From DATMTS01 sp035564555 (lineage in GTDB: Bacteria; Actinomycetota; Actinomycetes; Actinomycetales; Microbacteriaceae), in NCBI GenBank assembly GCA_035564555.1, contig DATMTS010000085.1:1-20240 (forward strand): a stretch of DNA of 20,240 bases, written 5' to 3'. The position numbers were made by a program, and so were the translations under genes. The notes under the pieces are model-generated. The model ran no database searches. It saw nothing but the letters and a program-made list of their open reading frames with translations, and was not told where the DNA came from. Within the stretch, counting starts at the first letter, position 1. Each line of letters starts with the position of its first letter. Positions 1-5,293 of the stretch are shown here, piece by piece.

Positions 1-64
1 AGGGATTCGAACCCCCAACCTTCTGATCCGTAGTCAGATGCTCTATCCGTTGAGCTACGGGCGC
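1..64 (-). tRNA. tRNA-Arg (anticodon ACG), 3' end cut by window edge
   Basis: Read on the minus strand, the sequence begins GCGCCCGTAGCTCAACGG, a typical acceptor strand and D-arm. The anticodon arm has a 5-bp stem TCTGA/TCAGA enclosing the loop CTACGGA, which places ACG at positions 34-36, hence arginine (reading CGN codons after A34 deamination). The T-arm follows with loop TTCGAAT. The 3' side of the T-stem and acceptor stem and any CCA lie to the left of base 1, so the gene is incomplete here only because of the window edge. It lies downstream of and co-oriented with the MmcQ/YjbR-like gene, with a possible promoter of its own in the gap. Confidence 0.95.
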
Positions 65-109
65 GATTGGTGTCGGCAGGAGCGAGATGCGCCAGATTCC
101 AACCTGACG

Positions 110-115
110 ACTATA
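110..115 (-). promoter_or_regulatory. possible -10 box for tRNA-Arg
   Basis: On the minus strand the gap between the MmcQ/YjbR-like stop codon and the tRNA carries TATAGT, a good -10 match, about 45 nt before the mature tRNA 5' end. No convincing -35 hexamer is seen at the expected distance, so this is a weak call. Confidence 0.3.
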
Positions 116-121
116 TCAGGA

Positions 122-532
122 TCATGAAGGGCGTACCGCACCGAGCGGACGTGCGCCCGGAGCATCGAGCACCGCGAGCATCCGCTTCAGAGCGACCTGG
201 CGGTACGACGTGTCGATCAGCTCTGCGATCAACGCCCAATCCGTGTCAGATGCGTCGACATCGGTCGCCATCCAGCCGGCAGGCCCGAAATACGGCGGCA
301 CGAAGAATATGGGATCTTCGAGCTGGGCGAGACGTTCCTCCGACTCGGGTTTGAAGACGATCGCGTGCGGCCGCTCCATGCTCGAACCGAGGGTGACGAA
401 GATCTTCTTGCCGGCCCGGAACGTCGGCCTGCCCCACGCCTCCACTTCGATTGCCTCCGGGTAACGCAGGCAGAGCGCGCGCACGCGGTCGACGATGGGA
501 TCGTCCGGTGGGAACAGCTTCGGATGCTCCAT
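122..532 (-). CDS. MmcQ/YjbR family protein (136 aa)
   Basis: The protein resembles the MmcQ/YjbR (CyaY-like fold) family: EAWGRPTFRAGKKIFVTL at residues 31-48, followed by the substrate-like segment AIVFKPESEERLAQL and FVPPYFGPAGWMATD near residues 77-91, and a C-terminal helix ending in Tyr/Arg/Lys-rich TSYRQVALKRML. Family members are often labelled DNA-binding, but their molecular function is not settled. The length is usual for the family. The start is ATG with no visible Shine-Dalgarno sequence; a TACCCT box lies 6 nt upstream, suggesting a leaderless transcript. It follows the HIT gene by 30 nt on the same strand, so it may be both read through from that operon and transcribed from its own promoter. 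Confidence 0.85.
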   Translation of the reverse strand: MEHPKLFPPDDPIVDRVRALCLRYPEAIEVEAWGRPTFRAGKKIFVTLGSSMERPHAIVFKPESEERLAQLEDPIFFVPPYFGPAGWMATDVDASDTDWALIAELIDTSYRQVALKRMLAVLDAPGARPLGAVRPS

Positions 533-538
533 GGTGGC

Positions 539-566
539 AGGGTAACGCCTGCGGCCGACGCATCAA
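539..566 (-). promoter_or_regulatory. putative leaderless promoter of the MmcQ/YjbR-like gene
   Basis: On the minus strand a -35-like TTGATG (561-566), a 16-nt spacer and a -10 TACCCT (539-544) are followed by 6 nt and the ATG at 532. The -35 overlaps the TGA stop of the HIT gene. The spacing predicts transcription starting at or next to the A of ATG, the actinobacterial leaderless arrangement. There is no Shine-Dalgarno sequence in front of this ATG. Confidence 0.45.
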
Positions 567-1045
567 CGCCTTGAGGCGTCGACGGCCGCGCGAATGCGAG
601 CGGCGACCTCGGCGGCATCCTCGACGCCGCCGTACTTCGTGCGCGGGCCGAGCCAGAAGCGCAGCCCGTCACCGCGTGAACGCGGAATCACGTGCAGATG
701 CAGATGCGGAACCGACTGGCTCACGACGTTGTTCACGATCATCAGGCTGCCCTCGGCATCCATCGCCGACTCCACCGCGAGTTGCAGGCGTTGGGAGGTG
801 CTCAGCCAGGCGGATGCCAGAGAGGACGGCAACTCGTCGTAGGTCTGCAGGTGCTCCACGGGCGCCATCAGCACGTGCCCGCGGAACACCGGATGCACGT
901 CGAGAAAGGCGACGAACCGGTCGTCTCGGTACACCTCCTCGGCAGGCGCCTCGCCGTGCACGATCGCGCAGAACGCGCAGGGCTTGGTAGCTCCACGACG
1001 CGTAGCGGCATGACCCGCATCAGAACCCCGGCCGGAGGACGTCAT
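563..1045 (-). CDS. HIT family protein (histidine-triad nucleotide hydrolase/transferase)
   Basis: This 160-residue protein has the signature histidine triad H114-L-H116-L-H118-V-I, whose middle histidine is the nucleophile in the family. It also has C23-A-F-C26, which with His51 and a later His would form the zinc site common in this branch. The core FVAFLDVHPVFRGHVLMAP is typical. HIT proteins hydrolyse or transfer nucleoside phosphoramidates or dinucleoside polyphosphates in the cytoplasm; the exact substrate cannot be read here. An upstream in-frame extension exists, but ATG at 1045 is preferred because it overlaps the stop of the dienelactone-hydrolase-family gene as ATGA, implying translational coupling, and because the extension is not family-like. 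Confidence 0.92.
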   Translation of the reverse strand: MTSSGRGSDAGHAATRRGATKPCAFCAIVHGEAPAEEVYRDDRFVAFLDVHPVFRGHVLMAPVEHLQTYDELPSSLASAWLSTSQRLQLAVESAMDAEGSLMIVNNVVSQSVPHLHLHVIPRSRGDGLRFWLGPRTKYGGVEDAAEVAARIRAAVDASRR

Positions 1046-1833
1046 CCGAGGACTTCGCCGAGGAAGTCGACGAGCCGCCGCCAACTGCGGGCATCCGCGA
1101 GCGGCCGGTACCGGTCGGAGCCGGGAACCGTGAAGGCGTGCGGGGCACCGCTGTAGCTGGTGAGCTCCCACTCCACGTCTGGCGCGGCGCGCAACTCGTC
1201 TTCGAATGCCACGACCGCGTCGTCGGGTACCGAAGGATCGGATCCCCCCGTGAGGATCAGCAGGGATGCCCTGATCGCCTGCGCATCGGAGGGATCGTGC
1301 GCGATGAGGCCGCCGTGGAAGGAAACGACACCGGCAGTCGCGGCGCCCGTGCGGGCGAACTCGAGTGCCGCAGTGCCGCCGAAGCAGTACCCGATCACGG
1401 CGAGGCGGGCCGGGTCGACGCGGGGTGTTCGGCCGAGCTGCTCGAACCCGGCAGCGACGCGTGCGCGCAGCAGCGGGAGGTCTTGGTAGAACCGTCGGGC
1501 GACCGAGGATGCCGCGTCGCCGGTCGGGCGCACGCCCACGCCGTACACGTCGGCGGCGAGCGCGACGTAGCCGAGCCGTGCGAGCATCTGGGCCCGCATC
1601 TGCACGTTCGGGCCCACGCCCGTCCAGTCGTGCACGATCAGCACGCCGGGTCGAGATCCCGTCGCCGCCGCGTCGCGTGCCAGGTATCCCTCGAGCTCGG
1701 TGTCACCGTGGCGATAGCGAACCGATGCGGTCTCGATGCGTGCCCCGTGCGGTACAGGCACACCGGCCAGGATGGCGGCGTGCTCGGGCGGCAGCCCGGC
1801 TGCCTGGGGCGATTCGGTGACGTCCGCTGACAT
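1042..1833 (-). CDS. dienelactone hydrolase family protein
   Basis: This is an alpha/beta hydrolase of 263 residues. The N-terminal beta-strand region leads to VLIVHDWTGVGPNVQ (residues 64-78), where the family has its oxyanion segment. The nucleophile elbow is G-Y-C150-F-G-G, the cysteine variant typical of dienelactone hydrolases, with Asp199 in TGGSDPSVP and His232 in GAPHAF completing the triad. The family hydrolyses lactones or esters; the physiological substrate is unknown and no aromatic-degradation genes lie nearby. Translation starts at ATG with AGGAGAG about 7 nt upstream. It is the first gene of a unit with the HIT gene (4-bp overlap). It could equally be a general carboxylesterase. 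Confidence 0.9.
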   Translation of the reverse strand: MSADVTESPQAAGLPPEHAAILAGVPVPHGARIETASVRYRHGDTELEGYLARDAAATGSRPGVLIVHDWTGVGPNVQMRAQMLARLGYVALAADVYGVGVRPTGDAASSVARRFYQDLPLLRARVAAGFEQLGRTPRVDPARLAVIGYCFGGTAALEFARTGAATAGVVSFHGGLIAHDPSDAQAIRASLLILTGGSDPSVPDDAVVAFEDELRAAPDVEWELTSYSGAPHAFTVPGSDRYRPLADARSWRRLVDFLGEVLG

Positions 1834-1957
1834 GTGGGTCTCTCCTGAATGCCGGAGGCGCGGAAGATGGATGCCTGCCGATGGGATCGTCGAACGGGTG
1901 GCGTGCTGCTCGACCGGCGAAGGCAGCCGCGCCCGGGACCGCCCTGTCGTCAGGTTA

Positions 1958-1979
1958 CGCCGATGCTCCCGTATCGGCG
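1958..1979 (-). terminator. possible terminator hairpin after the DUF2510 gene
   Basis: A 7-bp perfect stem (1958-1964 with 1973-1979) with an 8-nt loop sits immediately downstream of the DUF2510 stop codon on the minus strand. No T-tract follows, so termination is only a guess. The rest of the 1834-1981 gap shows the ribosome site of the dienelactone-hydrolase-family gene and nothing else recognisable. Confidence 0.35.
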
Positions 1980-1981
1980 CG

Positions 1982-2269
1982 TCACGGCAGCCAGCCGGCG
2001 AGCAACGCGATCGTCAGCGGTACGACGGCCAGCACCAGCCCGCACACCGCCAGAATCGGCAGAGCGCAGGCCGGCCTGCTGTGCCGTGGGGGCGCATCCT
2101 GACCGCCCTGCACGATCGGCAGGGTGTCCCGGTCCGGATCGTAGAGCCCGGCGCCCGGGTGCGTCGCCCCGCGCAATCGGGAGGGGCCGAGCCAGCTCGA
2201 TCCGTCCCAGTACAGTTCCTCCGCCGCATTGCGCGGGTTCGGGTACCATCCGGACGGACTCGGGGCCAT
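1982..2269 (-). CDS. DUF2510 domain-containing small membrane protein
   Basis: This 95-residue protein opens with GWYPNPRNAAEELYWDG followed by SSW (about residues 7-26), a clear DUF2510 motif (consensus GWYPDP...YWDGxxW). DUF2510 is a short actinobacterial domain of unknown role, usually attached to membrane segments. A Pro/Asp-rich linker follows, then one hydrophobic helix (about residues 70-92) at the extreme C-terminus, ending AGWLP, so the DUF2510 part is probably cytoplasmic. Start choice: ATG at 2269, two to three residues before the domain; the reading frame stays open further upstream but that part runs through the 32-bp dyad and looks non-coding. It is divergent from the fucosidase gene. 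The function is unknown. Confidence 0.75.
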   Translation of the reverse strand: MAPSPSGWYPNPRNAAEELYWDGSSWLGPSRLRGATHPGAGLYDPDRDTLPIVQGGQDAPPRHSRPACALPILAVCGLVLAVVPLTIALLAGWLP

Positions 2270-2297
2270 GCCGACGAGGATGCCACCGTCGAATCCC

Positions 2298-2329
2298 GTC
2301 TGCCATGGGCACCGGTCCCCGTGGCAGAC
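2298..2329. promoter_or_regulatory. 32-bp near-perfect dyad, candidate operator
   Basis: The arms GTCTGCCA (2298-2305) and TGGCAGAC (2322-2329) pair perfectly, and the dyad continues inward to a central CACCGGTC-like core. 14 of 16 symmetric positions match, with one C/C and one T/G mismatch. It lies in the 112-nt gap between the divergent DUF2510 and alpha-L-fucosidase genes, about 50 nt before the fucosidase ATG. No gene ends here, so a terminator role is unlikely; binding by a dimeric sugar-responsive regulator is the simplest reading. No regulator gene is in the window. Confidence 0.5.
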
Positions 2330-2371
2330 TGGACGCGCAAACATCCGACCAATAGCCGTAGCCTCAGACAC

Positions 2372-2377
2372 AAGGAG
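2372..2377 (+). promoter_or_regulatory. ribosome binding site of the alpha-L-fucosidase
   Basis: AAGGAG lies 4 nt before ATG at 2382. It settles the start there: the frame is open for 51 more codons upstream, but those codons are not family-like and cross the 32-bp dyad. Confidence 0.75.
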
Positions 2378-2381
2378 CAAC

Positions 2382-3701
2382 ATGCACGACCGTTTCGACC
2401 GCTCAGAATGGTTTCGTCACGATCGGTTCGGCCTCTTCATCCACTGGGGGGCATACGCGGTCCCGGCGCGCGGCGAATGGGTGCGATCGATCGACCGGAT
2501 CAGCGTCGAGGACTACCAGCCCGACGTCGATGCGTTCCGCCCCGACTCCTTCGACGCGGATGCCTGGGCGGACGCCGCGGCCGCAGCCGGCATGAAATAC
2601 GCCGTGCTGACGGCCAAGCATCACGACGGATTCTGCCTCTTCGACTCGGCGCTCACCGACTACACCACCATGCACAACGGATTCGGCCGGGATGTCGTCG
2701 CCGAGTTCCTCGCCGCGTTCCGCGCCCGCGGCATCCGGGTCGGCCTGTACTACTCCCTGCTCGACTGGCACCACCCGGACTATCCCGCCTACGGCGACGA
2801 CTACCATCCCATGCGCGACAATCCTGAATGGCAGGGGAGGGAGCACGACTTCGACCGGTACCTCGACTACCTGCACGGCCAGGTTCGCGAACTATGCACC
2901 GATTACGGAGACCTGGATCTGCTCTGGTTCGACTTCTCCTACGGCGACCTGAGGTCGGATGCCTGGCGTGCGGAAGAGCTCGTCGACATGGTCCGAGAAC
3001 TGCAGCCGAACGTGCTGATCGACAACCGGCTCGAGGCCAGCGGCAGCGAGAAGGGCAGCATCGTCACCGAGCATCCCACCCCGTGGAGCGGCGACTTCGC
3101 CTCGCCGGAGCAGATCATCCCCGCTGAGGGCGTGCGCAATGAGGCGGGCGAGCCGGTGCCGTGGGAAGCGTGCATCACCCTCAACAACAACTGGGGTTAC
3201 AGCGCGTTCGACACGCTTTGGAAACCGCCGGAGCTCGTGGTGCGCAAGCTCGTGGAATGCGTCTCGAAGGGCGGCAACCTGCTGTTGAACGTCGGTCCGG
3301 ATGCCCGGGGCCGATTCCCGGCGCCGGCCGTCGACATCCTGCGCAGCGTCGGTGGCTGGCTCAGCGAGAACGGCGAGAGCGTTTACGGAGCAGGGCCGAG
3401 CGAGCTGCCGAAACCGGAGTGGGGTCGTTACACCGAACGCGACGGAACGGTTTACGCACACGTCTTCGAGGCGCCGGTGGGCCCGCTGGCCCTGACCGAA
3501 CTCGACCCGGACGAGATCGCGGGTGTGCGTCTCGTGCGCGACGCCTCGAGCCTCCGGCCACCCCATGCTTGGATCGCCGAGGGCTACCCCGGACTCGCTT
3601 TCGTGTCGTTCGGGCCGCAGGAGGCGCACAGCTATCCGCTACCCGACCCGGTGGACACGGTGCTTGCGATCACGCGTCGCGACGGTGCCGGCAGCGCGTG
3701 A
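2382..3701 (+). CDS. alpha-L-fucosidase, glycoside hydrolase family 29
   Basis: This 439-residue enzyme has the GH29 catalytic barrel. Near the N-terminus is WFRHDRFGLFIHWGAYAVP, then AKH80-H81-D82-G83-F, the fucose-binding histidine pair of the family, then GLYYSLLDWHHPDYPAY and LLWFD184F, where Asp184 is the expected nucleophile. GGNLLLNVGPDARG precedes the C-terminal region. GH29 enzymes are retaining hydrolases that release L-fucose from glycans. No signal peptide is visible, so it probably acts in the cytoplasm on imported oligosaccharides, although no transporter is in the window. The C-terminal beta-sandwich is short. The stop overlaps the start of the downstream dehydrogenase gene, indicating a coupled two-gene unit. 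Expression may be controlled through the upstream dyad. Confidence 0.93.
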   Translation: MHDRFDRSEWFRHDRFGLFIHWGAYAVPARGEWVRSIDRISVEDYQPDVDAFRPDSFDADAWADAAAAAGMKYAVLTAKHHDGFCLFDSALTDYTTMHNGFGRDVVAEFLAAFRARGIRVGLYYSLLDWHHPDYPAYGDDYHPMRDNPEWQGREHDFDRYLDYLHGQVRELCTDYGDLDLLWFDFSYGDLRSDAWRAEELVDMVRELQPNVLIDNRLEASGSEKGSIVTEHPTPWSGDFASPEQIIPAEGVRNEAGEPVPWEACITLNNNWGYSAFDTLWKPPELVVRKLVECVSKGGNLLLNVGPDARGRFPAPAVDILRSVGGWLSENGESVYGAGPSELPKPEWGRYTERDGTVYAHVFEAPVGPLALTELDPDEIAGVRLVRDASSLRPPHAWIAEGYPGLAFVSFGPQEAHSYPLPDPVDTVLAITRRDGAGSA

Positions 3702-4621
3702 GCACACGGGAGGTGGGCGTCGGTTCGGCCCCGCCGGTGCACGTCGGCATCGTCGGGGCGGGCGGCATCACGCACGCCCACGTTCCCGCGCTCCTGGCGC
3801 TCGGCGCCGAGGTCTGCGCATTCTCTCGGCATGGGGTCGCCCTGCTCTTCGAGCGTTACGGCATCCGCTCGTGCGCAAGCTTCGACGAGCTGCTGAGCGG
3901 ATGCGACGTAGTCGACATCTGCGCTCCGACGCCCACCCACCCGGGCTTCATCGAGCAGGCTCTGCGGGCGGGGAAACACGTGATCTGCGAGAAGCCGCTC
4001 GTGCGGCACGGGAGCGAGGGCCCGAGCATCGCGGCACTGGCTCGTGCCACCGGTCGACTCGTACTGCCGGCGCACGTGGTGCGGTACTTTCCGCAGTACT
4101 CCTACGCGCGCGACGCGGTGCGAGCCGCGCGACTCGGCCGGGTGGGCGAGGCCCGCTTCAGCAGGAGCGGCGCGCATCCGGCGGCGTCATGGTTCGCCGA
4201 CGAGGCGCAATCCGGCGGCGTCGTGCTCGACCTGATGATCCATGATCTGGATGCCGCGCGCTGGATCCTCGGCGAGGTCACCGAGGTGCATGGCATCGTC
4301 ACCGGCAGCCGTGGGGAATCCCGGGCCGAGGCACGGTTGACGCACCGCGGCGGGGCGACCAGTCACGTGACCGCTTGCTGGGGACCGCGGGACACCGTGT
4401 TCCGCACCTCGCTGCGGGTCGACGGAGACCTGGACAGCTACGAGGCCGCCTCCGACGAAGACCTCCCGACGTCGCCATACGTCCTCCAACTCCGCGAGTT
4501 CCTGGACGCCTTCGCCGGCGGCCCGGCCCCTCGCGTCACACTGGACGACGGCATCCGTGCGGTCGAGCTGGCCGAGGCGGTGTTGGCGTCGAGTGCCGGC
4601 GGCACGCCGGTGTCCGTCTAG
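3698..4621 (+). CDS. Gfo/Idh/MocA family oxidoreductase
   Basis: This 307-residue protein has an N-terminal Rossmann fold with VGIVGAGGITHAHVPAL (residues 16-32) for NAD(P) binding. The family signature is CE98-K-P100-L, and DLMIH182DLDAARW holds the likely catalytic histidine. These enzymes oxidise or reduce sugars and cyclitols. Next to a fucosidase, oxidation of fucose or a related released sugar is a reasonable inference, not a demonstration. The GTG start at 3698 overlaps the fucosidase TGA as GTGA; this start is preferred although no strong ribosome site precedes it, since re-initiation would explain that. Other in-frame GTG codons at 3713 and 3737 are possible. Its length is slightly short for the family. 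Confidence 0.9.
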   Translation: MSTREVGVGSAPPVHVGIVGAGGITHAHVPALLALGAEVCAFSRHGVALLFERYGIRSCASFDELLSGCDVVDICAPTPTHPGFIEQALRAGKHVICEKPLVRHGSEGPSIAALARATGRLVLPAHVVRYFPQYSYARDAVRAARLGRVGEARFSRSGAHPAASWFADEAQSGGVVLDLMIHDLDAARWILGEVTEVHGIVTGSRGESRAEARLTHRGGATSHVTACWGPRDTVFRTSLRVDGDLDSYEAASDEDLPTSPYVLQLREFLDAFAGGPAPRVTLDDGIRAVELAEAVLASSAGGTPVSV

Positions 4622-4643
4622 CCGTCGCGTCCTCGCTCGCGAG

Positions 4644-4649
4644 TAGCTT
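4644..4649 (+). promoter_or_regulatory. leaderless-type -10 box (TAGCTT)
   Basis: TAGCTT ends 6 nt before ATG at 4656, and no Shine-Dalgarno sequence is present. The spacing fits transcription starting at the ATG itself. No clear -35 hexamer is seen. Confidence 0.4.
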
Positions 4650-4655
4650 TGGCGC

Positions 4656-5267
4656 ATGACGCCCTACGAGTTCGCGAGCATCGTGGTCGCCGCGCTGGGC
4701 CTGCTGGGCGGCGTGATCGGGTTCTTCCGCTCGATCGCCGCCGGCCGGCGTTCGGCGGAAGCCGAAGCGAAGGCCGCTGATGCACAGGCCGACGCGGCGG
4801 CGGCGTTGCGCAAGAGCGCAGCCGCCGACGAACGCATCGCACGGGCGCTGGAGGCGATCGCCGAGCACGAAGGCGGGCCCGGCGCGCGCACGATGTCGAC
4901 CGAACCGCACCACGCCGGTGCGGACGCCGGCGAAGACGTACGCGCAAGGCTCGAGGCGTTGATACCCGAGCAGGTCGTCCGGTGGCAGGTGGAGGTCCGG
5001 CCCGAGCCGGGCGGTTTCCGGTTGCGCAACCTCGGCACGGTGTCGGCGACGGCGGTCACCATCGAATCGGATCCGAATGGCCCCGCGCCGGGCGGCTCCG
5101 GCCCGGGTGGGCAAGCCGGGACAACGCTTCTCCCCGGGCAGGCGCTGATCTTTCGCGCGAGCGGGCAGGCACGTGTGGTGCACGTGCGATGGAGCGATAG
5201 GACATCCGATGCCGCGCGACTGGCGGCCGTACCGATCCCCGATTCGGGCGTTCCCGCAGCCAGGTAG
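4656..5267 (+). CDS. hypothetical membrane-anchored coiled-coil protein
   Basis: I do not recognise a family. The 203-residue protein has one hydrophobic helix near the N-terminus (about residues 6-26, FASIVVAALGLLGGVIGFF). An Ala/Glu/Lys/Asp-rich stretch (about 30-72) follows and reads as a continuous amphipathic helix or coiled coil. After a loose linker, a C-terminal part (about 100-195) looks beta-rich: WQVEVRPEPGGFRLRNLGTVSATAVTI and a VVHVRWSDR strand resemble a small beta-sandwich. The positively charged FFRSIAAGRRSAEAE after the helix suggests that the bulk is cytoplasmic. It lies 34 nt after the Gfo/Idh gene but seems to have its own leaderless-type promoter, so membership of the fucosidase unit is doubtful. 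Confidence 0.7.
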   Translation: MTPYEFASIVVAALGLLGGVIGFFRSIAAGRRSAEAEAKAADAQADAAAALRKSAAADERIARALEAIAEHEGGPGARTMSTEPHHAGADAGEDVRARLEALIPEQVVRWQVEVRPEPGGFRLRNLGTVSATAVTIESDPNGPAPGGSGPGGQAGTTLLPGQALIFRASGQARVVHVRWSDRTSDAARLAAVPIPDSGVPAAR

Positions 5268-5281
5268 AACGCACGGTACGG

Positions 5282-5287
5282 TAGGCT
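5282..5287 (+). promoter_or_regulatory. leaderless-type -10 box (TAGGCT)
   Basis: TAGGCT is followed by exactly 6 nt and ATG at 5294, with no Shine-Dalgarno sequence. The same box at the same spacing precedes the serine hydrolase at 9267. Confidence 0.45.
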
Positions 5288-5293
5288 CGGCGA

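Noticed and set aside
1..64. tRNA-Arg as an integration site of a genomic island
   Set aside because: No integrase or repeated tRNA 3' end is visible, and the tRNA 3' end lies outside the window.
103..120. Short inverted repeat CCTGA/TCAGG before the tRNA as a terminator
   Set aside because: The stem is only 5 bp with no T-tract, and it overlaps the better-supported TATAGT box.
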